Assembly (NCBI GenBank): GCA_964605705.1
Contig: CAZSDW010000020.1
Location: 1 to 57,568, forward strand
Reading direction: 5' to 3'
DNA length: 57,568 nt
Source of the DNA: CAZSDW01 sp964605705
GTDB taxonomy: Bacteria; Fidelibacterota; UBA2242
Under the pieces are notes generated by a model that saw nothing but the letters and a program-made list of their open reading frames with translations, was not told the origin of the DNA and did no database searches. Shown here one piece after another: positions 17,422 through 25,482 of the stretch. Each line of letters starts with the position of its first letter. Positions within the stretch are counted from its first letter, which is position 1. Position numbers and translations under genes: made by a program.

Positions 17422-18618
17422 TTAAATTAATTTGAATTTTATCGTGAATGTTGTTCCCTCTCCAACGGTACTTTTGACTTCAATCGTACCGTCGTGATTT
17501 TCCACGGCTTTTTTACAGATCATCAGTCCCAGTCCGGTTCCCTGTTTTCCAGCCCAGTGGGTATAATCGGGGCGCCAGATCATCTCCAGCTTGTTTTCGG
17601 GAATACCAACGCCCGTATCACTGATATCGACTACAGCATAGCCGTTTTGCTGGTAAACTCTGGCTGTCAGAGTACCCGGTCCGTCCATTGCCTTAAAGGC
17701 ATTTTCGATGAGGTTCACAAACACACGAACGATGTCTTCTTCGCTGGCAATAATGTTGAGCGGTTGATCGCAATATTTCTCGACCAGCTGAACATCGGGA
17801 TTGGCAGCCAACTGGGAATCGGTAAACAGGTGGATGGCATTTTTAACCAGAGCATTTAAATCTACGGTTTGTTTATGGCTTTTATCAATATCAATGGCTT
17901 GCCCAAGGTGCTTGAGTTTTTCTCCCAATTCTTTGAAGAATCCCATCAAGGTAATAACACCCTTGCCCTTTTCAATACTTTCTTCGACCAGTTTCAGAAT
18001 ATTGTCGCGACATTCAGTTAAATTAACTTCGTCGGGAGATGTTTTCATAAACTCGAAACAGCCTTCGACCGTCGTCTTGAAACTTTCGATTTTTTTCTGT
18101 AATGTCTGAAGCCGTAGCATCAGGGAAGCATAATAACTGCCCGACATGTCATGCCCGACACTCTTGACGATCAGGCGACTCTCTTCGATTGCCCGGCGGC
18201 GTTCATCTGACAGTTTTTCATTTTTTATCCGCTCGTTCTGCCAGGCAAAACCCTTTTCGATGCGTTCGAAAAATAGATCGGGATATTCGACCACGGCGTA
18301 TTTCTGAATAAAATCTTTGGCGCCGAGCCGCAGTGAGTCCACGGCATTTTCAATAGTGATTTCTCCGGTCAGTACGATAATATAATTTCGGCGGATTAAA
18401 TTCTGTTTTTCGAGCTCAACCAGAAAATCCAATCCTGACATATTCGGCATCCGGATATCCAGCAGGACAACTTTGAACTGCTTTTCACGCAGGAATCCCA
18501 GCCCGGCTTCCGGATTTGTGTTATAAATGGTTGTCCAGTTTCTGTCCTCCAGGATTTCCTGAATGCTTGTGCAGAAAGGTTCGCTGTCATCGATTAATAA
18601 GATGTCTTTGTAAAACAT
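17422..18618 (-). CDS. Receiver domain plus histidine kinase, cytosolic hybrid
   Basis: Numbered from an in-frame upstream ATG at 18645, the receiver domain covers about 10-130 with phospho-acceptor D63 (LLDIRMP). The kinase part has a His box SVGHDMSGS with H165, and an ATP-binding domain with N315 (NLIENAFKAM), the DTGVGI box and the GTGLGL box. All catalytic motifs look intact. There is no membrane helix. I take the start at 18618 because it leaves the receiver beginning normally and lies four bases after the TAG of the upstream gene, which suggests coupling. Having the receiver before the kinase is the reverse of usual hybrid kinases; it implies input by phosphotransfer. Confidence 0.87.
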   Translation of the reverse strand: MFYKDILLIDDSEPFCTSIQEILEDRNWTTIYNTNPEAGLGFLREKQFKVVLLDIRMPNMSGLDFLVELEKQNLIRRNYIIVLTGEITIENAVDSLRLGAKDFIQKYAVVEYPDLFFERIEKGFAWQNERIKNEKLSDERRRAIEESRLIVKSVGHDMSGSYYASLMLRLQTLQKKIESFKTTVEGCFEFMKTSPDEVNLTECRDNILKLVEESIEKGKGVITLMGFFKELGEKLKHLGQAIDIDKSHKQTVDLNALVKNAIHLFTDSQLAANPDVQLVEKYCDQPLNIIASEEDIVRVFVNLIENAFKAMDGPGTLTARVYQQNGYAVVDISDTGVGIPENKLEMIWRPDYTHWAGKQGTGLGLMICKKAVENHDGTIEVKSTVGEGTTFTIKFKLI

Positions 18619-18622
18619 AGGG

Positions 18623-20437
18623 CTAACTTTCAATTGGTATTTCAATGGTCAGATGCAGATTTCCGTCACTCTCTTCCTGGGTGATTTTTCCATTGTAATT
18701 GTTGGAGACCAGCTCTTGAACAACTTCCAGTGAGAATTGGTACGGACTGTAACTTTTTCCCTCACCGAACAGTTCGTCCATCGGTTTTTTGGGGATTGCG
18801 ACGCCGGCTAAATTATCCAGCCCGGCAATATTGGTGATCAGTGTCTGTCCTTCTTTCAGATGGGTTTCAATGATGAGTGTAGCGCCGTAATGGGTAAACC
18901 GGGAAATTACCAGAGAAATAATTGTGACAAGGACTTCGATAATCTCATTGGGAGCAACCACCAAGTGGGGAATGTTCGGCTCCTCGCTTTTATTGCGGTG
19001 TACGGAAATTTTATAGGACAGCAAATCGTTTGTAAGGTATAGCAATGCTTCGTCGAGCAGTTCCTGCCAAGTTCGCTTGACATGCAGGAATCCCGCCTTG
19101 GTCGAGAATTCCTGAATAATGCGCACTTCGTTGGTAACGTTTTTCAGGTTTGTCAGAATTTGTTCAAAGCGCGATGTGGAAGCATCAAGAGATTCAGGCG
19201 TATCCGATTTTAATTTTTTTAAATAATTGCCGATGCTCAACTGGGCTTCGGTCAATGGATTAATCACGTCATTGGGAATACGAATGGCGAGTGTGCCAAG
19301 AGCCGTCAGTCGCTGGTTCTTCATGGTGGTGACTGCGGAAAATTTGATCGTATCCAGGTATTGCACATTTTCGATGGCGACTGAAACCATATCGACCATG
19401 ATCTGAAGATACTGTTCGTCATCCTCAGTGAAATATTTTTCCTGTTCTTCACCGGGCAGCTTGTTGTACAGTTTGACCGCTCCGATGGTCTCATTTTTAA
19501 TATTGATTGGAACTCCAAGAAATGTCAACCGGTCGCCGAATTTCAAATGATCCTTAATCGCTTTTCGATATTTTCCTTTGTATTTGGAAAGTTGTAAAAC
19601 ATTCTTGGAACGGATGGTTTGGTTTTCCTTGACAATTGTACCGGTTAAGCCTTCGCCGATGGTATGTTTGGCGACATTGATCAGATTCTTAGGAATTCCG
19701 TATCCGCCTTTCAGGAGCAGAACGTTTTTATCGGTTTCGTCCCGAAGGTAGATTTCACAGGTCTCAGCACCGATGGTTATAGCGGTGTTTTTAGCGACGA
19801 ATTCCAGTAAATTACCGAGTTCGAAAAAGGACAGTATCTGGGTCCCGACTTTCATCAATAGTTCCAGGTAACTTGCTTTTCGTCTTTCGCGCCGTAAATA
19901 TTCGGAATTGTCAATTGCCATTGCCACATATCGGGCAATCAGGGTAAAGACTTCCAGGTCTGATTGGGTGAAATTTATGGTGTCCGAAGCTGTCCGGATC
20001 AGTCCCATGAAACGATCCTTGTAGGAAAGCAACGGTACCGCCATGAAGGATTTGGCTTTTTGCTGATCGGACTCACTGAATTTACCGATCCATTTTAGAT
20101 CGGTGTTCACGTGTTTCAGGTCTAATTCGGTCTTTTTATTTAAGTCCTGGATCAGGATGGGTGATTTTTTATCAAACACCCAGCCGGTCAGACCTTCATT
20201 CCGTTTGTAAATGATTTCGCCGGAATTGGTTGTCGAAAGCCCGCTGGTCCGGACCAACCGAACGACGTCGTCTTCTTCATCATAAAGGAAAATAGAACAG
20301 CCTTTCCACTTGAATATTTGTGGAATCAGTTCAACGCTTTTTGCGATAATTCCATCGAGGGATCGTTCGCTGAAAATAGAGATAACGTTGACCACCTGCT
20401 CCAGGGTCAATGCACTGATATCGGTTTTTTCACTCAT
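18623..20437 (-). CDS. Tandem GAF-domain protein with degenerate histidine-kinase core
   Basis: 604 residues. Two GAF sensor domains (about 20-175 and 195-360) are followed by a kinase-like region. Its dimerisation helix keeps the pattern ALGTLAIRI-PND-VINPLT, but the phospho-accepting His is replaced by Asn (N389). The ATP-binding part has also lost the Asn of the N box and the DxGxG motif. It is therefore probably a non-catalytic sensor or scaffold that modulates the intact kinase encoded next. The start overlaps the pfkA stop by four bases (ATGA). No membrane helices. Confidence 0.85.
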   Translation of the reverse strand: MSEKTDISALTLEQVVNVISIFSERSLDGIIAKSVELIPQIFKWKGCSIFLYDEEDDVVRLVRTSGLSTTNSGEIIYKRNEGLTGWVFDKKSPILIQDLNKKTELDLKHVNTDLKWIGKFSESDQQKAKSFMAVPLLSYKDRFMGLIRTASDTINFTQSDLEVFTLIARYVAMAIDNSEYLRRERRKASYLELLMKVGTQILSFFELGNLLEFVAKNTAITIGAETCEIYLRDETDKNVLLLKGGYGIPKNLINVAKHTIGEGLTGTIVKENQTIRSKNVLQLSKYKGKYRKAIKDHLKFGDRLTFLGVPINIKNETIGAVKLYNKLPGEEQEKYFTEDDEQYLQIMVDMVSVAIENVQYLDTIKFSAVTTMKNQRLTALGTLAIRIPNDVINPLTEAQLSIGNYLKKLKSDTPESLDASTSRFEQILTNLKNVTNEVRIIQEFSTKAGFLHVKRTWQELLDEALLYLTNDLLSYKISVHRNKSEEPNIPHLVVAPNEIIEVLVTIISLVISRFTHYGATLIIETHLKEGQTLITNIAGLDNLAGVAIPKKPMDELFGEGKSYSPYQFSLEVVQELVSNNYNGKITQEESDGNLHLTIEIPIES

Positions 20438-21411
20438 GCCGATAGAATCCGGTAAATTTTCAACAACTCCTCATCGAGCGGTTTTTTCTTTTCCCAGGTT
20501 TCTTTCAGGGGAGTATAGGTGACCTGATTATTGGACCAGCCGACCATAATATCGGTTTTGCCATTTTTTAACGCCTGGACCGCATGATATCCCAGACGAC
20601 TTGCCAGGAGGCGGTCGGTAGCCGTCGGGCTGCCGCCCCGCTGAGTATGTCCTAAAACGCATACGTGGCAGGGTATATTGATCGTATCTCTGAGCTTGTC
20701 ACCAATTTCGTTTGCCGAGCCCAGCTTGTGCCCTTCGGCGACGATAATCAAACTGCTGGTTTTGCTGTTTCTGGACCAATCCTTGATCTGACGACCTAAA
20801 TCCTCAATAGTTTGGGTGGCTTCGGGGACCAGAATCTCTTCCGCACCACCGCAGATGCCGACTTCCAGGGCAATAAAGCCGGCGTGCCTGCCCATAACCT
20901 CGACCAGGAAAATCCGGTCGTGTGATGCTGCCGTGTCCCGGATTTTATCGATAGAATCAAGTGCTGTGCTGACAGCGGTATCGTAGCCAATCGTAAAATC
21001 GGTACCATAAATATCGTTATCAATGGTACCGGGAATTCCAATCACATTGATATTCTGTTCTTCAAAAAGCGCGTGGGCGCCATGAAAGCTACCATCTCCG
21101 CCGATGACGATCAGATCACTGATTTCCCATTCTTGCAGTACACCGGCTGCGTGTTTTCGACCGACTTTATGCATGAAGGATTCGCTGCGGGATGTTTTCA
21201 GAAAGGTCCCGCCCTTCTGAATGATATTGCTGACCGACCGCCGGGAAAGCGGCATGACATCACCGGCGATTAATCCTTCATAACCCGAATTGACTCCGAA
21301 TACGTAAATATCTTCGTCAATAGCAGTTCGGACCGCTGCACGGATAGTGGCATTCATTCCGGGGGCATCACCGCCACTGGTCAATATTGCTAAACGTTTA
21401 ATCTTTTTCAT
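20434..21411 (-). CDS. pfkA: ATP-dependent 6-phosphofructokinase
   Basis: Commits fructose-6-phosphate to glycolysis. 325 residues, the standard bacterial length. The ATP-binding GGDGS (104-108) and the catalytic TIDND (129-133) are intact. G107 and G128 occupy the two positions that separate ATP-dependent from pyrophosphate-dependent enzymes, both of the ATP type. MGRHAGF for sugar phosphate binding is present. It heads a minus-strand operon with three signalling genes, overlapping the first by four bases, and is divergent from eno. AGGAAT precedes the ATG. Confidence 0.95.
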   Translation of the reverse strand: MKKIKRLAILTSGGDAPGMNATIRAAVRTAIDEDIYVFGVNSGYEGLIAGDVMPLSRRSVSNIIQKGGTFLKTSRSESFMHKVGRKHAAGVLQEWEISDLIVIGGDGSFHGAHALFEEQNINVIGIPGTIDNDIYGTDFTIGYDTAVSTALDSIDKIRDTAASHDRIFLVEVMGRHAGFIALEVGICGGAEEILVPEATQTIEDLGRQIKDWSRNSKTSSLIIVAEGHKLGSANEIGDKLRDTINIPCHVCVLGHTQRGGSPTATDRLLASRLGYHAVQALKNGKTDIMVGWSNNQVTYTPLKETWEKKKPLDEELLKIYRILSA

Positions 21412-21451
21412 ATATTCCTGACTGTTCCACCTTTGATATAAAAAGCAGGTT

Positions 21452-21481
21452 AATATACGGTAAAATATATCAATATTTCAA
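21452..21481 (-). promoter_or_regulatory. Putative pfkA promoter
   Basis: On the minus strand, TTGAAA (21481-21476), an 18-base spacer and TATATT (21457-21452), ending about 40 bases before the pfkA ATG. Visual match to sigma-70 consensus only. Confidence 0.4.
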
Positions 21482-21632
21482 TGAATCAAAGGCGGGAACT
21501 TCCGAAAATTATTTGTTGATGAATATTTTGGTTATCCACCGGATTTTTGTCTAAATTAACCTACGTTTATAGAGCTGTTCTCAGGACAATTGAAGCTCGC
21601 TGTTGAATTGTCAGGTTTTAAAATGGCATTCA

Positions 21633-21661
21633 TTGACAATCTAAGTCTGTCGGAGTAAATT
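21633..21661 (+). promoter_or_regulatory. Putative eno promoter
   Basis: TTGACA (21633-21638), a 17-base spacer and TAAATT (21656-21661), about 50 bases before the eno ATG. The pfkA-eno intergenic stretch (21412-21711, 300 bases) holds this site and the opposing pfkA site; I see no gene or RNA in it. Confidence 0.45.
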
Positions 21662-21711
21662 TACAGACGATCATATAATCAATCGCAATACATAATGAAA
21701 AGGAGTTTTAA

Positions 21712-22992
21712 ATGAGTACGATAATTGATCTTAATGCACGAGAAATTCTTGATTCCCGTGGTAATCCAACAATCGAAGTCGAAATATTGACCGAAAGCGG
21801 ATTTTATGGCAGTGCGGCAGTGCCCTCCGGCGCCTCGACCGGTGAACATGAGGCGGTTGAGCTGCGTGATGGTGATAAAAGCCGCTATATGGGCAAAGGT
21901 GTTTTGAAAGCTGTTCAAAATGTCAATGACATTATCGCCCCGGAAATCATCGGAGAAGATGTCATGGACCAGGCTTATATCGATAATATTTTATTGGAGA
22001 TCGACGGAACCCCCAATAAGAGCAAGCTGGGCGCCAATGCGACCCTGGGCGTGTCACTGGCAGTCGCCAAAGCAGCGGCTGATGTGACCGGGTTGCCTCT
22101 TTATAAATATATTGGTGGCACGAATGCCCGCGTATTACCGGTTCCGATGATGAATATTTTAAATGGTGGAAGTCACGCCGACAACAACGTTGATTTGCAG
22201 GAATTCATGATTTTTCCCTGTGGTGCGACGTCATTTCGCGAAGCGTTGAGAATGGGTGTCGAAACCTTTCATCATTTGAAATCTGTCTTGAAAGCGAAAG
22301 GTTTAAATACTTCGGTCGGTGACGAAGGCGGATTTGCTCCGAACCTCAGATCCAATGTGGAAGCCATTGAGGTGATTCTGGAAGCCGCGGCAAAAACCGG
22401 TTATAAAGTTGGCGAAGAGTTGTTCATTGCCCTGGATCCGGCATCTTCGGAGTTTTATAATAAAGAAACCCGAAAATACGAACTGAAATCCGAAAACCGG
22501 GCGCTGTCGTCCGAGGAAATGGTTCAGTATTACAAAGATTTGACCGTTAAATATCCGGTCGTTTCCATTGAAGACGGTCTGGCGGAAGATGACTGGGACG
22601 GCTGGAAATTGATGGTCAAGGAGTTGGGCGATAAGATTCAGATTGTCGGTGATGACCTGATCGTGACAAACGTTGAGCGACTTTCCCGGGCGATCGATGA
22701 TAAAGCCATTAACTCTGCCCTGATTAAGCTGAATCAGATCGGGACACTGACGGAAACACTCAATGCGATAAATATGGCACATCGGGCGGGCTTTACCACT
22801 GTAATTTCCCATCGGTCGGGAGAAACCGAAGACACGACTATTGCCGATCTTTCGGTCGCCGTCAATGCCGGTCAGATCAAAACAGGATCTGCCTGCCGGA
22901 CCGACCGCGTCTGCAAATACAACCAATTATTAAGAATTGAAGAAGAACTGGAAGACGAAGCGCTTTTCTGGGGACTTAATATTCTGAAATAA
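21712..22992 (+). CDS. eno: Enolase
   Basis: Interconverts 2-phosphoglycerate and phosphoenolpyruvate in glycolysis and gluconeogenesis. 426 residues with every family landmark: ARxILDSRGNPTxEVE at the N terminus, PSGASTGxHEA, MNILNGGSHADN, VGDEGGFAPN, the metal-binding Asp/Glu set (ALDPASSEFY, SIEDGLAEDDW, VGDDLIVTN), SHRSGETEDTTIADL and the C-terminal RxDRxxKYNQLLRIEEEL. AAAAGGAG precedes the ATG. The stop overlaps the FtsB-like gene by one base, an arrangement common around eno in many bacteria. Confidence 0.97.
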   Translation: MSTIIDLNAREILDSRGNPTIEVEILTESGFYGSAAVPSGASTGEHEAVELRDGDKSRYMGKGVLKAVQNVNDIIAPEIIGEDVMDQAYIDNILLEIDGTPNKSKLGANATLGVSLAVAKAAADVTGLPLYKYIGGTNARVLPVPMMNILNGGSHADNNVDLQEFMIFPCGATSFREALRMGVETFHHLKSVLKAKGLNTSVGDEGGFAPNLRSNVEAIEVILEAAAKTGYKVGEELFIALDPASSEFYNKETRKYELKSENRALSSEEMVQYYKDLTVKYPVVSIEDGLAEDDWDGWKLMVKELGDKIQIVGDDLIVTNVERLSRAIDDKAINSALIKLNQIGTLTETLNAINMAHRAGFTTVISHRSGETEDTTIADLSVAVNAGQIKTGSACRTDRVCKYNQLLRIEEELEDEALFWGLNILK

Positions 22993-23339
22993 TGGCGACC
23001 AAGAAAACACCCAGAGTCCGGTATAAAAAACGTCCCGATGCCGCCAATATCAGGCATTTATACTGGATTCTGGTGGTTTTATCACTCCTGACATTTTTCA
23101 TTATTTTTTTTGTAATCGGTGACTATGGTCTTTACCAAATCTATTTATTAAACAGACAAAAACATCACATTCAGGACCACATCAAAAATTTAAAAACGGA
23201 ACAGGACTCCCTTCTGGCTGAAAAAGATCGCCTGGAAAGCGATATGGATTATATCGAGAAACTTGCCCGGGAACGCTATCGAATGGCAAAAAAAGGGGAA
23301 AAAGTTTTCCGTGTAATAGAGCGCCCCGCCCCCCGATAA
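22992..23339 (+). CDS. Septum formation initiator family protein (FtsB/DivIC-like)
   Basis: 115 residues: a basic cytosolic N terminus, one transmembrane helix at about 21-45, then a coiled coil (about 50-90) ending in the family motif YIEKLARERYRMAKKGEKVF. This is the FtsB/DivIC layout, a bitopic protein that links FtsL and FtsQ in the divisome. The ATG overlaps the enolase TAA by one base (TAATG). The basic N-terminal extension is a little longer than in FtsB of Escherichia coli. Confidence 0.85.
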   Translation: MATKKTPRVRYKKRPDAANIRHLYWILVVLSLLTFFIIFFVIGDYGLYQIYLLNRQKHHIQDHIKNLKTEQDSLLAEKDRLESDMDYIEKLARERYRMAKKGEKVFRVIERPAPR

Positions 23340-23421
23340 TATTAGATTTACGAATGACTCCGGGAATGATAAAATTGGTATCATTGAAAGCTGTTCTTAA
23401 AGAGTACGGCGAATTGCTGTA

Positions 23422-23625
23422 TTGGAATTTAAAGATGTATTTTCCAGCTATGAAAATTTTAGAAGAGCGGCATCTGGAAAGAGTAATAAAGAACCGTATA
23501 TATTTCAATGTTTTAAAAAACATACCTGTCAAGAATGGAGAAAAATTGCCTGGCGTTCTCAAGGCAAAATTACAGAAATAATAAAGCCGGAGAAAAAAAT
23601 AGTATTGGTTTCTTGGATATTGTGA
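23422..23625 (+). other. Possible small ORF or gene remnant between the FtsB-like and MotA-like genes
   Basis: The 337-base gap 23340-23676 has no recognisable gene. One open frame from a TTG at 23422 (in-frame stop at 23398) gives about 67 residues rich in aromatic and basic residues; another frame from 23354 to 23581 is open over the same bases. Neither has a convincing ribosome binding site or a family I know. It may be a decayed gene or non-coding leader of the channel gene. Confidence 0.25.
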
Positions 23626-23676
23626 TTAATTTTTAAGCATCTAGTAAACCGGGATTAAAATTACAGGGAACTGAAA

Positions 23677-24519
23677 ATGGATATCGCCACCCTTATCGGA
23701 CTAGCTACGGGAATTGCTCTGCTGGTCTATTCCATTGCCGCAAAAGGCGGAGCGGGACAATACTTCTGGAATTTTCCTGCCCTGCTGCTGGTTCTGGGAG
23801 GCACAATCGCAGCGACATTTGTGAATTACCCCATGAAAAATGTCATGGGTGTTTTTGGGGTTGTCAAGAACGCCTTTCGGCGGAGCCGGGGTTCCTACCA
23901 GAAAATCATAGACCAGTTCACCGATTTTTCAGGGAAGGTCCGGAAGCAGAATCTGATTACGCTGGAGAAGGAACTGGCGGGTATTGAAGACCGCTTCATG
24001 CGCAGTGGAATCGAGCTGGCAATCAATGAAAAAAATCAGGATCGGCTGCGTAATTATCTCAATATGGAGCTGTCCAATATGCAGAAACGTCACACTTTTG
24101 GTCAGGAAATATTTTTTTACATGGGTACTTATGCGCCGGCATTTGGAATGGTTGGAACCATTGTCGGATTAATTGTCATGATGAAAAATTTTACGGGCGG
24201 AGCCATGTTGGGTGGTGTGGATTCGATAGCCAACGTTTTCGAATTCGATATAGCGGCTCAGTTCAAAGAGTTGCTGGGCGGCATGGGTCTGGCGCTGCTC
24301 ACGACTTTTTACGGTTTGATCCTGGCGAATTTGTTATTTATTCCAATCGGTGGAAAACTGAAGCGTCGCTCTGATGAGGAAATAATGATGAAAGAGTTTA
24401 TGATTGAAGGAATTCTCTGTCTTCACAATCGTGATCACCCCCTGATTGTGAGAGAGAAACTGAACACTTTTGTCCCTGCCAGCGAACGTAAAGTTACCGT
24501 CCCAAAAAAGAAAAATTGA
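23677..24519 (+). CDS. MotA/TolQ/ExbB-family proton channel, MotA-like
   Basis: 280 residues with four membrane segments: two near the N terminus (about 3-22 and 30-50) and two after a cytosolic loop (about 148-170 and 200-228). The channel block YMGTYAPAFGMVGTIVGLI and the following GGMGLALLTTFYGLILANLLF match MotA/PomA. It also keeps the LVLGGTIAATFVNYP stretch in helix 2. MotA drives flagella together with MotB, but no MotB/OmpA-like partner or flagellar gene follows, so a non-flagellar role, such as powering another envelope machine, is open. A stem-loop follows the stop. Confidence 0.82.
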   Translation: MDIATLIGLATGIALLVYSIAAKGGAGQYFWNFPALLLVLGGTIAATFVNYPMKNVMGVFGVVKNAFRRSRGSYQKIIDQFTDFSGKVRKQNLITLEKELAGIEDRFMRSGIELAINEKNQDRLRNYLNMELSNMQKRHTFGQEIFFYMGTYAPAFGMVGTIVGLIVMMKNFTGGAMLGGVDSIANVFEFDIAAQFKELLGGMGLALLTTFYGLILANLLFIPIGGKLKRRSDEEIMMKEFMIEGILCLHNRDHPLIVREKLNTFVPASERKVTVPKKKN

Positions 24520-24528
24520 TTGAGATTG

Positions 24529-24575
24529 TTGATGTATCGGATGTCATTCAAGAATAATATCATCTGACGCATCAA
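24529..24575 (+). other. Stem-loop downstream of the MotA-like gene
   Basis: Fifteen-base arms (24529-24543 and 24561-24575) pair with two G-U pairs and one mismatch around a 17-base loop, ten bases past the stop codon. The 3' side is A-rich rather than T-rich, so it is not a canonical intrinsic terminator. It may mark an mRNA 3' end or a processing site. Confidence 0.45.
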
Positions 24576-24687
24576 ATAAAATAAATACCGGATGAAAGCC
24601 ACTGTTTTTGACAGGATTGGCGTGTATTGTGTATGATTTTTGATTGATCATTCAATAGTAATAGCAAAAATCTGCTGGAGTCGGACG

Positions 24688-25482
24688 ATGACAACTAAAT
24701 GTTCAGCTGTTTTGATTTTGCTTTTTACAACATGTTTTGCAGCCTTTGAAATACAGTCGGTCAATACGACATCGATTGCCCTCGGGAATATTATCTCTCT
24801 GTACCCCGGTTCACAGAATCCTGCCGCACTGGTTGAATCTGTTGGGACATTTGCCAGGTTTGATTATACCCGGTTGTTTGGGATAAAGGATTTGAATTAC
24901 TACGAGACCCGATTGAGCCGCAGCTTCCGGAAAAACATTGCTGCCGGTTTTAATTTTCAGATGTTCGGGAATTCAATTTATCAGGAAAAGACGCTTGGGA
25001 TTCAAGTTGCCAAGAAATATCTGGATATAATCTCGGTAGGGCTGGCAGCCCAGTTATATCATATCATGATTATTGGATACCAGAATTCGACTGCGGCGGG
25101 CATTACCCTTGGTATTTGTTACTTTCTGAATGAAAGGCTTACCCTGGCGACGCTGTTTCAGAATATTAACAACCCGACAATATACAGTAAATCCGATCCG
25201 TTACCTCAATGTTTTACGGTGGGAATACGTTATAAGGCGCAGCCAAAGGTCGAATTTTCCGGCGAGTTGTTTAAAGATACGGAATTTCCATTCAGTACAA
25301 GGGCAGCAGTATTGATTAAAGCTTTGCCCTTTATTGATGTGATGATGGGAGTTCAGCATAATCCGGACCGCTACTCCGGTGGTCTGTCTTTACACTGGAA
25401 AAAACTGAGGGTCGATCTGGCGCTGCAACACCATCTGGTCCTTCCCTATACGCTGTACTGTGGCATCGGAATTGGTTTTTAG
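24688..25482 (+). CDS. Outer-membrane beta-barrel protein, PorV/PorQ-like
   Basis: About 264 residues. A signal peptide (hydrophobic stretch VLILLFTTCFAAF) is followed by a series of amphipathic strands ending in a C-terminal aromatic (GIGIGF), as in outer-membrane barrels. The motif SIALGNIISLYPGSQNPAAL resembles the conserved N-terminal strand of PorV/PorQ/FadL-like proteins, where a Gly and an NPA signature are typical. The start at 24688 is supported by GGAG seven bases upstream. It is directly followed by a second barrel gene. A role in export or surface attachment is possible, but no type IX secretion genes are visible here. Confidence 0.65.
   Translation: MTTKCSAVLILLFTTCFAAFEIQSVNTTSIALGNIISLYPGSQNPAALVESVGTFARFDYTRLFGIKDLNYYETRLSRSFRKNIAAGFNFQMFGNSIYQEKTLGIQVAKKYLDIISVGLAAQLYHIMIIGYQNSTAAGITLGICYFLNERLTLATLFQNINNPTIYSKSDPLPQCFTVGIRYKAQPKVEFSGELFKDTEFPFSTRAAVLIKALPFIDVMMGVQHNPDRYSGGLSLHWKKLRVDLALQHHLVLPYTLYCGIGIGF

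Noticed and set aside
22303..22926. 207-residue open frame on the minus strand
   Set aside because: Antisense to enolase, whose reading frame is certain; a by-product of codon usage.
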